Source: Pseudomonadota bacterium
Lineage (GTDB): Bacteria; Desulfobacterota; Anaeroferrophillalia; Anaeroferrophillales; Anaeroferrophillaceae
Direction of reading: 5' to 3'
Assembly: GCA_034660915.1 (NCBI GenBank)
Contig: JAYEKE010000128.1
Coordinates: 1 to 36,557, forward strand
DNA: 36,557 nt
Each line of letters begins with the position of its first letter. Within the stretch, counting starts at the first letter, position 1. Position numbers and translations under genes: made by a program. Shown one piece after another: positions 23,486 to 32,647 of this stretch. The notes beneath the pieces were generated by a model. That model ran no database searches and was not told the origin of the DNA. It saw only the letters and a program-made list of their open reading frames with translations.

Positions 23486-25722
23486 TGAAACGACTTCGAC
23501 TGGACCGCCAGGAATGGAAATGTGAGATAATCAGCATCCTGATTCTCGGCATTGCTGTTTTTCTGCTGATTTGTCTGCTTTCTTACTCTCCGAATGATCC
23601 TTCCTGGAACACGGCAACCACCACCGGCAAACAGATCAGCAATTTTGGCGGTCGTCTGGGGGCCATAGTGGCTGACCTGTTGATTACGCCATTCGGGCTG
23701 GCCTCAATGGTTATCCCCCTCTATCTGTTTGGTCTTTTCCTGGCCATGATGACCGCTAAAAAATCTCCTCCCTGGAGCAGTTATCCCGGCGCAATATTGC
23801 TTTTACTCAGCACCTCCATCTGGGCATCACTTATCAGACCTTCATTGGTTTATCACCAGCAGGAACTCCAAACCGGTGGTTTCTTCGGCCACCTGATGTC
23901 AAAGTTTTTTCTCTTTTACCTGAGCATGGTTGGCACTTGCCTGATCATGTTGATCATATTTTCCCTGGCCATTATTGTCACCACCCATATATCACCATTA
24001 AAATTAATGGCTGTTATCGCCGAAGGTTTTTTGCAGGCCGGCCTGGCTCTCAGCAGCTCATCCCTGGCTCTGGCAAAATGGGCGGGCAATCTTTTTGGAA
24101 GCAGGCAAACCCCGGATAGACAAAAAAAGAACCACGCAAAAAAACCACGCATCAAGGTAGAAAAGCAATCAAAAACCAAGGGCATAAAGGATGAAATCCT
24201 GCAGCAGGAAGTTTTACCGTTCTTTCATGAATCAGGAAAAGTCAGTCTTCCCCGGGTTTCCATTCTGAATGACCCACCCGCTGACAAAAAGATCTCCCAT
24301 GACAAAAAAAGCCTTTTTATGAACTCCCAGATCCTGGAAAAAAAGTTATTGGACTACGGGGTGGAAGGCGAGGTAACCGAGGTTATTCCCGGTCCAGTGG
24401 TTACCATGTTTGAATTCAAACCGGCCGCCGGAACCAAGTTGAGCAAAATTGCTTCCCTGGCTGATGATCTGGCCCTGGCTCTCAGCGCTTTATCGGTTCG
24501 CATCATCGCCCCGATTCCGGGGAAATCCGTGGTCGGCATTGAAATACCCAACCTGGAGCGGGAAAATGTCTACTTCAAGGAACTGATCACCTCAACCGCT
24601 TTTCAGGATACCAAATCACCGTTACCACTGGCCCTGGGAAAAGATATCGGCGGCAGTCCTTTTGTCACTGATTTAACCAAAATGCCACACCTGCTGATTG
24701 CCGGATCGACCGGTTCCGGAAAAAGTGTGGCCATCAACAGCATGATCTGCAGCATTCTCTTCAAGGCTCCACCCGAACAGGTCAGGTTCATCCTGGTGGA
24801 CCCGAAGATGCTTGAACTTTCCGTTTATGACAATATTCCCAACCTGCTCCTGCCGGTGGTCACCAATCCCAAACGGGCCGCTGCCGCCCTGCGCTGGGCG
24901 GTTGAAGAAATGGAACACCGATACACCCTGATGTCGGAATCCGGCACCAGGAATATTAACAGCTATAACCGACTGGCCAGGAAAAACGCCAGGCAGCATG
25001 ACAAAGAAGATGGCCTGCAGACCGAAATATTACCTTATATCGTCATTGTTATTGATGAGCTGGCAGATTTGATGATGATTGCCGCCAAGGAAGTGGAGAG
25101 CTCCATTACCAGGTTGGCCCAGATGGCCCGGGCAGCAGGCATCCACCTGATCCTGGCCACCCAGCGGCCATCGGTTGATGTCATCACCGGTCTGATTAAA
25201 GCCAACTTCCCGGCCCGGATCTCTTTCCGGGTATCGTCCAAGATAGATTCCCGCACTATTCTTGACTCCATGGGGGCGGAACACCTGCTGGGCAACGGCG
25301 ATATGCTCTTCCTGCAGCCCGGTTCAGGAACCTCGAATTTTACCCGCCTGCATGGCGCTTTCCTCAGCGATAAAGAAATTCGTCAAATCACCGATTTCCT
25401 CAAGAAACAGGGACAACCATTACATGATGACGACCTGTTGAAAGAGCAGGAAGAAGAACTCTCTAAATCACGAAAAGAGCGGGCAAAATCATCCTTTGAT
25501 GGCGACAGGGAGCAGGAGGGGGAAGAAGAATACGATGAGCTTTATGACCAGGCCGTAGCTTTTGTAACCGAGGTAAAAACGGCCTCCGCCTCACTGATTC
25601 AGCGTAAGTTCCGTATCGGCTACAACCGGGCGGCCCGGATTATTGAAAGCATGGAAAGAGAAGGTGTTATTGGGCCGGCGGAAGGCAGTAAACCACGAAA
25701 AGTGCTTGTCGGAAAGCTGTAG
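23482..25722 (+). CDS. ftsK: DNA translocase FtsK
   Basis: A 746-residue septal DNA pump that clears and aligns chromosome ends during division. Four N-terminal transmembrane segments (about 15-40, 62-92, 98-120 and 140-172) anchor it. A short basic linker (about 205-250) follows, then the alpha and beta motor domains with Walker A GSTGSGKS at 408-415 and Walker B YIVIVIDELADLMM. The C-terminal gamma winged helix (about 680-746, SLIQRKFRIGYNRAARIIE) reads polar KOPS-like sites. The linker is short compared with E. coli, as in SpoIIIE-type proteins. I chose the ATG at 23482; an upstream TTG at 23410 would read a repeat and add 24 unsupported residues. It converges with the lipoprotein gene, five bases away. 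Confidence 0.95.
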   Translation: MMKRLRLDRQEWKCEIISILILGIAVFLLICLLSYSPNDPSWNTATTTGKQISNFGGRLGAIVADLLITPFGLASMVIPLYLFGLFLAMMTAKKSPPWSSYPGAILLLLSTSIWASLIRPSLVYHQQELQTGGFFGHLMSKFFLFYLSMVGTCLIMLIIFSLAIIVTTHISPLKLMAVIAEGFLQAGLALSSSSLALAKWAGNLFGSRQTPDRQKKNHAKKPRIKVEKQSKTKGIKDEILQQEVLPFFHESGKVSLPRVSILNDPPADKKISHDKKSLFMNSQILEKKLLDYGVEGEVTEVIPGPVVTMFEFKPAAGTKLSKIASLADDLALALSALSVRIIAPIPGKSVVGIEIPNLERENVYFKELITSTAFQDTKSPLPLALGKDIGGSPFVTDLTKMPHLLIAGSTGSGKSVAINSMICSILFKAPPEQVRFILVDPKMLELSVYDNIPNLLLPVVTNPKRAAAALRWAVEEMEHRYTLMSESGTRNINSYNRLARKNARQHDKEDGLQTEILPYIVIVIDELADLMMIAAKEVESSITRLAQMARAAGIHLILATQRPSVDVITGLIKANFPARISFRVSSKIDSRTILDSMGAEHLLGNGDMLFLQPGSGTSNFTRLHGAFLSDKEIRQITDFLKKQGQPLHDDDLLKEQEEELSKSRKERAKSSFDGDREQEGEEEYDELYDQAVAFVTEVKTASASLIQRKFRIGYNRAARIIESMEREGVIGPAEGSKPRKVLVGKL

Positions 25723-25727
25723 ACAAC

Positions 25728-26438
25728 CTACAGAAGAATTGCCAGAAACATGGTAGACATATTAAAGAAAAATTTTGGCGGTGAACCACCACGCAGATAG
25801 ATATCATCAGTGATCCGAGTCAGAATCCTGGCCATGATAACCTCATAACCCATATTGATATAACCATCATCACCTGCCTCGTTAGTGCAGAACAGCAAAC
25901 GGCCATCCTCATCCCGATAAACCTTTAAACGCCAGTTCACCTGACTGATATTACGATAAAGCTGCTGCAGGTTCTCCAGCGATACCTGCAAACTGCTGAG
26001 CAGGACTTCATCTTTCTCCTGATAGGTTTCCCTGATACTTTTCATCAACCCCAGGCTGAGCAGAAACACCCGGTCCGGACACTGCGGCTCTTTGGCAAAA
26101 GCCTCGGTCAGGATTTCATGGGACGGCAATTTTCTGTACCGGGGAAACGGCAATTTTCCAGCTTTATAAATCCCCTGGACTTTGTCTTCCCGAGCTTTCA
26201 AATCCGGTTCATATTTAGGATTTTTGGCATAAAGGCGGCAGGTAAACTTCTCCAGCTCTTTATAATGTTCCTCGAGATGATAGGCAAGTAACTTGGCATC
26301 GGTGGGGATGACGGCTTCACTCAGGGAGCTCCTGGAACCAAGAAAACCCTTGCTGCAGCCGGCCAGCAGCAACAGGAAAAATCCCAGGCAGGCAAATTCA
26401 AATAGTGATTTTAAGCCGCCCGATTTTTGCGATGCCAT
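25728..26438 (-). CDS. Putative lipoprotein of unknown function
   Basis: A 236-residue protein that I do not recognise. A lipoprotein signal peptide is clear: a basic start, the hydrophobic CLGFFLLLLAG stretch and the lipobox LLAGC with C28. The mature part is mostly helical and polar, with two conserved-looking cysteines (FTCRL and EPQCPDR) that could form a disulphide. A C-terminal beta region (RLKVYRDEDGRLLFCTN) follows, and the end is hydrophobic. I chose the ATG at 26438 because AAGGA lies just upstream; an ATG at 26456 would add six residues. It follows alaS by about 40 bases and may be the last gene of that transcript. It ends five bases from the convergent ftsK. Confidence 0.7.
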   Translation of the reverse strand: MASQKSGGLKSLFEFACLGFFLLLLAGCSKGFLGSRSSLSEAVIPTDAKLLAYHLEEHYKELEKFTCRLYAKNPKYEPDLKAREDKVQGIYKAGKLPFPRYRKLPSHEILTEAFAKEPQCPDRVFLLSLGLMKSIRETYQEKDEVLLSSLQVSLENLQQLYRNISQVNWRLKVYRDEDGRLLFCTNEAGDDGYINMGYEVIMARILTRITDDIYLRGGSPPKFFFNMSTMFLAILL

Positions 26439-26477
26439 AAAATCCTTATATTTCATCGCCGGGAAAAGCGAATAAAA

Positions 26478-29117
26478 TCATAATAATTCCCTGACTTTGG
26501 CCAATGCCTGATCAAGATTATCGGCTTGCGGACCACCGGCCTGGGCCAGCTCCGGCCGCCCACCTCCCTTGCCGCCGACCACGGCAGCCAATTTCTTGAT
26601 GATATTCCCTGCCTGATAGCGCTGCTGCAGGGAAGCTGCCACGTAGGCAATCATCAGGGCCTTCCCGGCCACCTTGGCTCCAAGCACAATAATACCCTCA
26701 GGATTCTTCTGCTTATAAACATCCATTATCTGACGCATCTCTTTGGGATCATCACAATCAACCCGGGAAACCAGCAAAGAAATACCATTTACTATTTCCA
26801 CCTTTCCGCCCGGCCCGGACAGTCCGGCAACCGGCCCGGCTCTAAGTTTTTCTTTCAGGCTGCTGATCTCTTTATGCTGTTCCTTCACCTGTTCCTGCAG
26901 ACGGTGAACCTTATCCGGCAGGGCGGCAACCGCGGCCCCTTTCAGTAACGCGGCCAGATCCCGAAGGATCTTTTCTTCATCATTGATATAACGACAGGCT
27001 TCCATGCCGGCATAAGCTTCAATCCGCCGCACCCCGGCCGCAATCCCGCCTTCTGATATTATCTTGAAAAAACCAATATCGCCGGTCCGGGAGACATGCG
27101 TTCCTCCACATAATTCTCTACTGGCATCGCCCATGGAAACCATCCGGACCTGTTCACCATATTTTTCCCCGAAAATGGCCATGGCTCCCTGATCAACCGC
27201 CTCTTCCATACTGGTAATTTCCGTGCTTACCGGCAGGTTGGCCATAATTTCCTGGTTAACCAGCGCCTCCACCCGGTCGAGCTCATCGCGGGTAAGGGCA
27301 GCAAAATGGCTAAAATCAAAGCGCAGGCGTTCAGCGGTAACCAATGAACCTGACTGTTTTACATGTTCCCCCAGCACCGCCTGCAACTTGGCCTGTAAAA
27401 GATGGGTTACTGAATGATGCCGTTGGATTGCCAGCCTTTCCTGCTTTTCAACCGTCAAGGCACAGGAATCCCCCAACGACACCGTACCTTCTTTAACCAC
27501 GGCGTGGTGGACGATAAAATTGTCCAGCGGTTTGGTGGTCGAGGTAATCTGCAGGCTGAAATCATCACCGACTCCCTTGCCCTGGTCACCTACCTGACCG
27601 CCGGATTCACCATACAAAGGGGTCCGGTCAAAAACTATTTCAATCTTCTGGCCGCCAGTGGCCCGGGAAACCTGCTCACCATCTTTCAGAATCAACAATA
27701 TCTTACCACTATCCTGGAAGCGATCATAACCAGTGAAGGTGCTCTTGACTCCCTCCTGGAACATTTTTTTGTACACCTCTCCCACCGCTTCTTCCCCGGA
27801 GCCTTTCCAGGATTGACGGGATTTCTCCTGCTGGACCAGCATCTGGGCATCAAAACCGGCCATATCCAGAGTCACCTGCTCTTTGGTAACAATATCTTCG
27901 GTCAAATCAACCGGAAAACCATAGGTATCATAGAGTTTAAAAATCACCTCACCGGGAAGTATTGTTTCCTGCTTTTGCCGCAACTGCTCCAGTTCATCGT
28001 CCAGCATTTTCAGGCCGCGATCGAGAGTTTCACCAAAGCGTTCTTCCTCATTTCTGATCACCCGGGTAACAAATGGCAGTGATTCCATCAGCTCCGGATA
28101 GGCACCCCGCATCTGCTTGGCCACCGTTTCTGCCAGATGATAGAGAAAAGGCTGGTCAATTCCCAGCAGTTTGCCATGGCGGGCCGCCCGGCGCATAATC
28201 CGGCGCAGGACGTAGCCACGCCCCTCGTTTGCCGGCAATACCCCGTCGGCAATCAGGAAAGTCGTTGCCCGGCTGTGATCGGCCAGCACCCGCAGAGAAA
28301 CATCATGATCTGTATTCTCACCGTAGGCTTTTCCGGAAATCTTTTCCGCTGCCGTAATGATGGTACGCAACAGATCAGTATCGTAATTACTTTTAACTCC
28401 CTGGGCCACTGCCGCCAACCGCTCCAGGCCCATACCCGTATCAATGCTGGGTTTTGGCAGGGGTTTCATGGTCCCATCCGTTTCACGGTTATACTGCATA
28501 AAAACCAGGTTCCAGATTTCCAGGTAGCGGTCACATTCACACAGACCGATGCCGCACCGGTCACCACAGCTCATTTCCTCGCCCTGGTCAATAAGGATTT
28601 CCGAACAGGGTCCACAGGGTCCGGCATCACCCATGGCCCAGAAATTATCCTTCTCACCCATGCGAACAATACGCTCCGCCGGCACCCCGATCATGTCATG
28701 CCAGAGATCATAGGCTTCATCATCATCTTTGAAAACCGTCACCCATAATTTATCAACCGGCAGGCCCATTTCTTTGATCAGGAAATCCCAGGCATAGTTG
28801 ATTGCTCCTTCCTTAAAATAGTCACCGAAGGAAAAATTACCCAACATTTCAAAAAAAGTATGGTGGCGGGCTGTCCGGCCGACATTTTCCAGATCATTAT
28901 GTTTGCCCCCGGCCCGCACACATTTCTGGGACGTGGTTGCCCGGCAATAATCGCGTTTTTCCAGGCCGACAAAGACATCCTTGAACTGGTTCATGCCGGC
29001 ATTGGTAAACAGCAGACTGGGATCATTCAATGGAATCAGGCCGGAACTTTTAACAATTTTGTGATCATTCGCCTGAAAATAATCAAGAAATTTTTGCCGA
29101 ATTTCACTTCCGGTCAT
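26478..29117 (-). CDS. alaS: Alanyl-tRNA synthetase
   Basis: An 879-residue class II synthetase that charges tRNA-Ala and edits Ser- and Gly-tRNA-Ala. The N-terminal catalytic domain (1-240) has LLFTNAGMNQFKDVFVG, motif 2 near KCVRAGGKHNDLENVG, and GMGLERLA as motif 3. The tRNA-recognition domain is followed by the editing domain with HHSVTHLLQAKL (HxxxH) and CGGTHVSRTGD, the zinc ligands. A C-terminal C-Ala domain with coiled coil (about 740-879) ends the protein. A cysteine-rich insert, SCGDRCGIGLCECDR, lies after GPCGPCSEI; I recall similar inserts in related genomes. AAGGAG lies before the ATG. A palindromic repeat separates it from recX. Confidence 0.97.
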   Translation of the reverse strand: MTGSEIRQKFLDYFQANDHKIVKSSGLIPLNDPSLLFTNAGMNQFKDVFVGLEKRDYCRATTSQKCVRAGGKHNDLENVGRTARHHTFFEMLGNFSFGDYFKEGAINYAWDFLIKEMGLPVDKLWVTVFKDDDEAYDLWHDMIGVPAERIVRMGEKDNFWAMGDAGPCGPCSEILIDQGEEMSCGDRCGIGLCECDRYLEIWNLVFMQYNRETDGTMKPLPKPSIDTGMGLERLAAVAQGVKSNYDTDLLRTIITAAEKISGKAYGENTDHDVSLRVLADHSRATTFLIADGVLPANEGRGYVLRRIMRRAARHGKLLGIDQPFLYHLAETVAKQMRGAYPELMESLPFVTRVIRNEEERFGETLDRGLKMLDDELEQLRQKQETILPGEVIFKLYDTYGFPVDLTEDIVTKEQVTLDMAGFDAQMLVQQEKSRQSWKGSGEEAVGEVYKKMFQEGVKSTFTGYDRFQDSGKILLILKDGEQVSRATGGQKIEIVFDRTPLYGESGGQVGDQGKGVGDDFSLQITSTTKPLDNFIVHHAVVKEGTVSLGDSCALTVEKQERLAIQRHHSVTHLLQAKLQAVLGEHVKQSGSLVTAERLRFDFSHFAALTRDELDRVEALVNQEIMANLPVSTEITSMEEAVDQGAMAIFGEKYGEQVRMVSMGDASRELCGGTHVSRTGDIGFFKIISEGGIAAGVRRIEAYAGMEACRYINDEEKILRDLAALLKGAAVAALPDKVHRLQEQVKEQHKEISSLKEKLRAGPVAGLSGPGGKVEIVNGISLLVSRVDCDDPKEMRQIMDVYKQKNPEGIIVLGAKVAGKALMIAYVAASLQQRYQAGNIIKKLAAVVGGKGGGRPELAQAGGPQADNLDQALAKVRELL

Positions 29118-29147
29118 ATGTTTCTCCTTGTCCTTGTATTTTTATAC

Positions 29148-29212
29148 GGTGTACGGTTTAAGGTGTACGGTTTAAGGAAAAACCTTATACCTTGCACCTT
29201 AAACCTTATACC
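29148..29212. repeat. Large palindromic repeat between recX and alaS
   Basis: Two 30-base arms (29148-29177 and 29183-29212) built of GGTGTACGGTTTAAGG and CCTTATACC/CCTTAAACC units pair at about 24 of 30 positions around AAAAA. It would form a long hairpin in the mRNA between recX and alaS. It is the same style as the repeat at 21631-21723. Confidence 0.7.
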
Positions 29213-29225
29213 TTATACCTCATAA

Positions 29226-29669
29226 CTAATGATCTTCCCGGTAGCGGCTTACAAACGGTTCAATCTCCTCAGCTAGAAAGCCACGGCGGTACAGATAGGC
29301 ATAAATATCACCACGGGCTTTTCTGCTGAGACGAGAAAACAATTCTTCAAGTTCTGTTGCCGAAACCCCGGCAAACAGCTCATCGATAATCTGCTGGGCC
29401 AGGGATAATGGAAGTCCTTTTCTTCTCAGACGCTGAGCAATCATCAAACGCCCGTATCCCTTCTGCCAGAGATAATTGGCCGCCAGTTGCCGACCATTAT
29501 TCAAGTCATCCAGATAACCAAATTCGGTTAATCTGTCAATAGCTGAGTCAATAGCGGTCGCTGCAAACCCCCTGGTTTTAAGCTTCTGTCGCAGTTCAGT
29601 ACTGAAGTGATTACGGCGAGCCAGCAGGTCCTGGGCCTTATGATAGGCTTCATCAGGCCCTAAGCTCAT
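29226..29669 (-). CDS. recX: RecX, regulator of RecA
   Basis: A 147-residue cytoplasmic protein that binds RecA filaments and inhibits strand exchange and coprotease activity. It is built of tandem three-helix repeats; AYHKAQDLLARRNHFSTELRQKLKTRGF and the following IDRLTEFGYLDD segment are characteristic, as is RLRRKGLPLSLAQQIIDEL. The length is normal. The start codon overlaps the pilT stop by four bases (ATGA), so translation is coupled to pilT, and recA lies just upstream of that pair. This placement beside recA supports the assignment. Confidence 0.92.
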   Translation of the reverse strand: MSLGPDEAYHKAQDLLARRNHFSTELRQKLKTRGFAATAIDSAIDRLTEFGYLDDLNNGRQLAANYLWQKGYGRLMIAQRLRRKGLPLSLAQQIIDELFAGVSATELEELFSRLSRKARGDIYAYLYRRGFLAEEIEPFVSRYREDH

Positions 29670-30856
29670 TGACCAAAACGCTCCACCTGAAAAGGTACAT
29701 CCTTGCCCTTGCCCCTGCCCTTGGTTGTTTGATCCTTTGATTCATCCTGGCTAAAATCATCCCACGAGCTGTCTGATCCGGTAGAAATTCCCTTGACTTT
29801 CAGCTCAAAATCATCCGGATTACTGCTTTGTCTCAGGGCTTCATCATAGGAAATCAGCCCTTTACTGAACAGGCTGTAAAGGGACTGATCAAAGGACTGC
29901 ATACCATAAATAGTATAACCACCGATGATCGCATCTTTTATTTCCACTGTTTTAGCTTTTTCGGCAATACATTCCCGGGTACGGGAGGTGGAAACCAGAA
30001 CTTCGGCTGCCGGCACCCGACCTTTACCGTCCTTACAGGAAATAAGCCGCTGGGAGATAACCCCTTTGAGAATACCTGAAAGCTGCAGGCGAATCTGGGT
30101 TTGCTGAAACGGCGGGAAAGCAGAAACAATTCTGTTGATGGTTTCCAGGGCATCCACTGTATGCAGCGTGCTGAGTACCAAGTGTCCGGTTTCGGCAGCG
30201 GTTAAAGCAATTTCAATGGTTTCCAGATCCCGCATCTCACCTACCAGGATAACATCTGGATCCTGGCGCAGGGCCGAGCGCAGGGCGAGAGAAAAAGAAT
30301 TGGTATCGAAACCAACCTCACGCTGACTGACAATACTGAGCCGGTCCTGATGCAGATATTCGATGGGATCTTCGATGGTAATAATATTAACGCTGCGGCT
30401 GCGATTGATATAATCAATGATTGATGCCAGGGTGGTACTTTTGCCGCAACCGGTAGTTCCGGTAACCAGTATCAGGCCCCGGTTGGTTTCCTTGGCCAGT
30501 TTTTCAATCACCGGCGGCAGTTTCAAATCACTAAAAGTCATGATATCATAGGGGATGGAGCGCAGAACCATGACCATGGTCCCCCGCTGCTGGTAAGCAT
30601 TCACCCGAAAACGGCCAAGGCCAGCTACCCCATAGGCAAAATCCACCTCATGAAAATCAGCATAGCGCTCCCTTTCCAGGGGCCCCATGATCTCTTCAGC
30701 CATTGATTTAAGCTCTGAAGCCTCAAGCCGGGAAAAATTTTTCAATGGATAAAGTCGACCGTCAACCCGAACAATGGGTGGGTCACCTGCTTTCAAATGG
30801 ACATCAGAGGCTTTATAGTCGATACCCGCCTGCAGAATTTCATCGATACGATTCAT
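29666..30856 (-). CDS. pilT: Type IV pilus retraction ATPase, PilT family
   Basis: A 396-residue hexameric motor that depolymerises pili for twitching. The N-terminal PAS-like domain (1-100) begins with MNRIDEILQAGIDYKASDVHLKAG. The ATPase core has Walker A GTTGCGKST at 133-141, the Asp box ITIEDPIEYLH, Walker B DVILVGEMRD at 201-210 and the His box TGHLVLSTLHT. The last 45 residues are a low-complexity acidic/basic extension, longer than classical PilT. Together with GCGKS in place of GSGKS this hints at a PilT paralogue or PilU-like member. No other pilus gene is nearby. It lies 59 bases after recA and overlaps recX. Confidence 0.9.
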   Translation of the reverse strand: MNRIDEILQAGIDYKASDVHLKAGDPPIVRVDGRLYPLKNFSRLEASELKSMAEEIMGPLERERYADFHEVDFAYGVAGLGRFRVNAYQQRGTMVMVLRSIPYDIMTFSDLKLPPVIEKLAKETNRGLILVTGTTGCGKSTTLASIIDYINRSRSVNIITIEDPIEYLHQDRLSIVSQREVGFDTNSFSLALRSALRQDPDVILVGEMRDLETIEIALTAAETGHLVLSTLHTVDALETINRIVSAFPPFQQTQIRLQLSGILKGVISQRLISCKDGKGRVPAAEVLVSTSRTRECIAEKAKTVEIKDAIIGGYTIYGMQSFDQSLYSLFSKGLISYDEALRQSSNPDDFELKVKGISTGSDSSWDDFSQDESKDQTTKGRGKGKDVPFQVERFGQ

Positions 30857-30915
30857 ATTAGCTGCTCCTTTTGCAACTGCTCAGGGTAACAACGGCCTGA
30901 GCCAGTCCCTCATGT

Positions 30916-31938
30916 TTAGCTCTCCGGCGGGGAGTCACTTCCCGCTACCGGAATATGATGGAACGTTCTGACTTCTTGCTCTATAGTATCGAGAATTTCC
31001 TGATTTTCTTGAAGATAATCCCTGACAAAATCACGTCCCTGCCCCAGACGTTCACCACCATAGGAGTACCATGAACCACTTTTTTCCACAATTCCAGCTT
31101 TGACCCCAAGATCCAGGACCTCTCCGGCCCGGGAAATACCTTTCCCAAAGAGAATATCAAAAGTGGCTTCCCTGAATGGCGGCGCCACCTTATTTTTAAC
31201 CACCTTAACCCGCGTGCTGTTCCCGAGAATGGCATCACCTTTTTTTATGGCCCCGGTCCGGCGAATATCCATGCGAACCGTCGAATAAAATTTCAATGCA
31301 TTCCCACCGGTGGTGGTTTCCGGATTGCCGAACATCACCCCGATTTTCATCCGAATTTGATTAATGAAGATGACCGATCCCTTGGATTTGCTGATCGCCG
31401 CCACCAGCTTCCGCAGTGCCTGGGACATGAGCCGGGCCTGCAATCCCATATGGGAATCACCCATATCTCCCTCAATCTCCGCCCGGGGAACCAGGGCGGC
31501 CACCGAATCAACCACCACCAGATCAATGGCCCCACTGCGAACCAGGATTTCAGCTATTTCCAGAGCCTGTTCACCGGTATCAGGCTGGGAAATCAGCAAC
31601 TCCTCGGTATTAACTCCAAGATTTTTAGCATAAACAACATCCAAAGCGTGTTCAGCATCGATGAAGGCAGCCACCCCACCCTTTTTCTGGGCCTGGGCAA
31701 CAATCCCCAGAGCAAGAGTGGTTTTTCCAGAAGATTCCGGACCGTAAATCTCGATCACCCGACCCCGGGGAATTCCACCTACCCCAAGAGCGATATCCAA
31801 ACCTAAAGATCCGGTGGGAATAACCTCAACATTCGAAATCACCCCTTCAGCACCCAGGCGCATGATAGATCCCTTGCCAAACTCCCTTTCAATCTGGGTA
31901 ACCGCCATCTCCATTGCTTTATTTTTATTGTCATCCAT
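30916..31938 (-). CDS. recA: Recombinase RecA
   Basis: A 340-residue DNA-dependent ATPase that forms filaments on single-stranded DNA for homologous recombination and triggers the SOS response. Walker A is GPESSGKTT at 66-74. Walker B lies in [25 protein letters not shown]1 and L2 DNA-binding loops are recognisable (MSQALRKL and the stretch around [16 protein letters not shown]). The C-terminus is short and only weakly acidic ([10 protein letters not shown]). AAGGAG lies six bases before the ATG. A GGGACA/TGTCCC inverted pair sits about 65-90 bases upstream; no CTGT-N8-ACAG or GAAC-N4-GTTC LexA box was seen. Confidence 0.98.
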   Translation of the reverse strand: MDDNKNKAMEMAVTQIEREFGKGSIMRLGAEGVISNVEVIPTGSLGLDIALGVGGIPRGRVIEIYGPESSGKTTLALGIVAQAQKKGGVAAFIDAEHALDVVYAKNLGVNTEELLISQPDTGEQALEIAEILVRSGAIDLVVVDSVAALVPRAEIEGDMGDSHMGLQARLMSQALRKLVAAISKSKGSVIFINQIRMKIGVMFGNPETTTGGNALKFYSTVRMDIRRTGAIKKGDAILGNSTRVKVVKNKVAPPFREATFDILFGKGISRAGEVLDLGVKAGIVEKSGSWYSYGGERLGQGRDFVRDYLQENQEILDTIEQEVRTFHHIPVAGSDSPPES

Positions 31939-32003
31939 AACTATCTCCTTATATATGGGTTATTATTTCATTTTTTGACCGACCGAAAACCAGATAGATA
32001 CCC

Positions 32004-32027
32004 GGGACATTGCTTTAGCGGTGTCCC
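32004..32027. repeat. GGGACA/TGTCCC inverted pair upstream of recA
   Basis: GGGACA (32004-32009) and TGTCCC (32022-32027) flank 12 bases. They lie between thpR and recA, where a recA promoter would be expected. The pair could be an operator, or a member of the dispersed GGGGACA palindromes at 15899 and 16945. Confidence 0.5.
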
Positions 32028-32065
32028 CACAAGTCAGAGCAAGTCATAAAGTTGAGACAATAATT

Positions 32066-32647
32066 TCAGATTATCCCGGCTGAAAAGCTATCAAGTCTTG
32101 TATATACTGCACCCGCCGGAGTCAGTTGACTTTGATAAAGAGAAAATGCCGTCACCGGGAAAGAACTTCCCACCGGCAGCAGATCATCCGCTTGTCTTTG
32201 CAGCTGCCGAAAGACAGAAACTGCATTACCATCTTTCGATGGTTTTATCCGGGCCAGGGTCAGATGCGGCGTATAAGGCCGCTGTTCTTTGAGTACACCG
32301 ATCCCGGCAGCACAAATCTCTACCCGGTCCAGCAATCCCCGCATTTCATCAATGCCGACAGAAAATCCCTGCCAGAAAATCCGCGGCCGCTTAAAGGATG
32401 GAAAATATCCGCTCCCGCCAAGTTTCAATACAAATCCGGACCATTCAATAGCAGCACAACAACCGGAAAGTTGATCCAGTTGACTTTCTTCGACTTCTCC
32501 TAAAAATTTGAGCGTAATATGGATATTTTGTGCTGCCAGCCAACGAAACCGCAACCCGCGGCCAACACTTTTTTTGAGTTTTTCCACCCCATCCGCCACC
32601 TGTTGCAACATTGGTAGCGGCAGGTCAACGGCTAGAAAAAGTCTCAA
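32066..32647 (-). CDS. thpR: RNA 2',3'-cyclic phosphodiesterase (2H family)
   Basis: A 193-residue enzyme that opens 2',3'-cyclic phosphates on RNA ends, formerly named 2'-5' RNA ligase (LigT). Two catalytic HxTx motifs are present: HITL at 43-46 and HLTL at 128-131, the second in YTPHLTLARIK. The start MRLFLAVDLP is typical. The gene overlaps the upstream CinA-type gene by four bases (ATGA), so the two are translationally coupled. recA lies about 130 bases downstream. Confidence 0.93.
   Translation of the reverse strand: MRLFLAVDLPLPMLQQVADGVEKLKKSVGRGLRFRWLAAQNIHITLKFLGEVEESQLDQLSGCCAAIEWSGFVLKLGGSGYFPSFKRPRIFWQGFSVGIDEMRGLLDRVEICAAGIGVLKEQRPYTPHLTLARIKPSKDGNAVSVFRQLQRQADDLLPVGSSFPVTAFSLYQSQLTPAGAVYTRLDSFSAGII

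Noticed and set aside
27414-28082. 222-codon open frame on the plus strand inside alaS
   Set aside because: It is antisense to a fully conserved synthetase region and its translation has no recognisable domain; it is a shadow of alaS.
31939-32065. LexA/SOS box upstream of recA
   Set aside because: Neither CTGT-N8-ACAG nor GAAC-N4-GTTC could be found on either strand.
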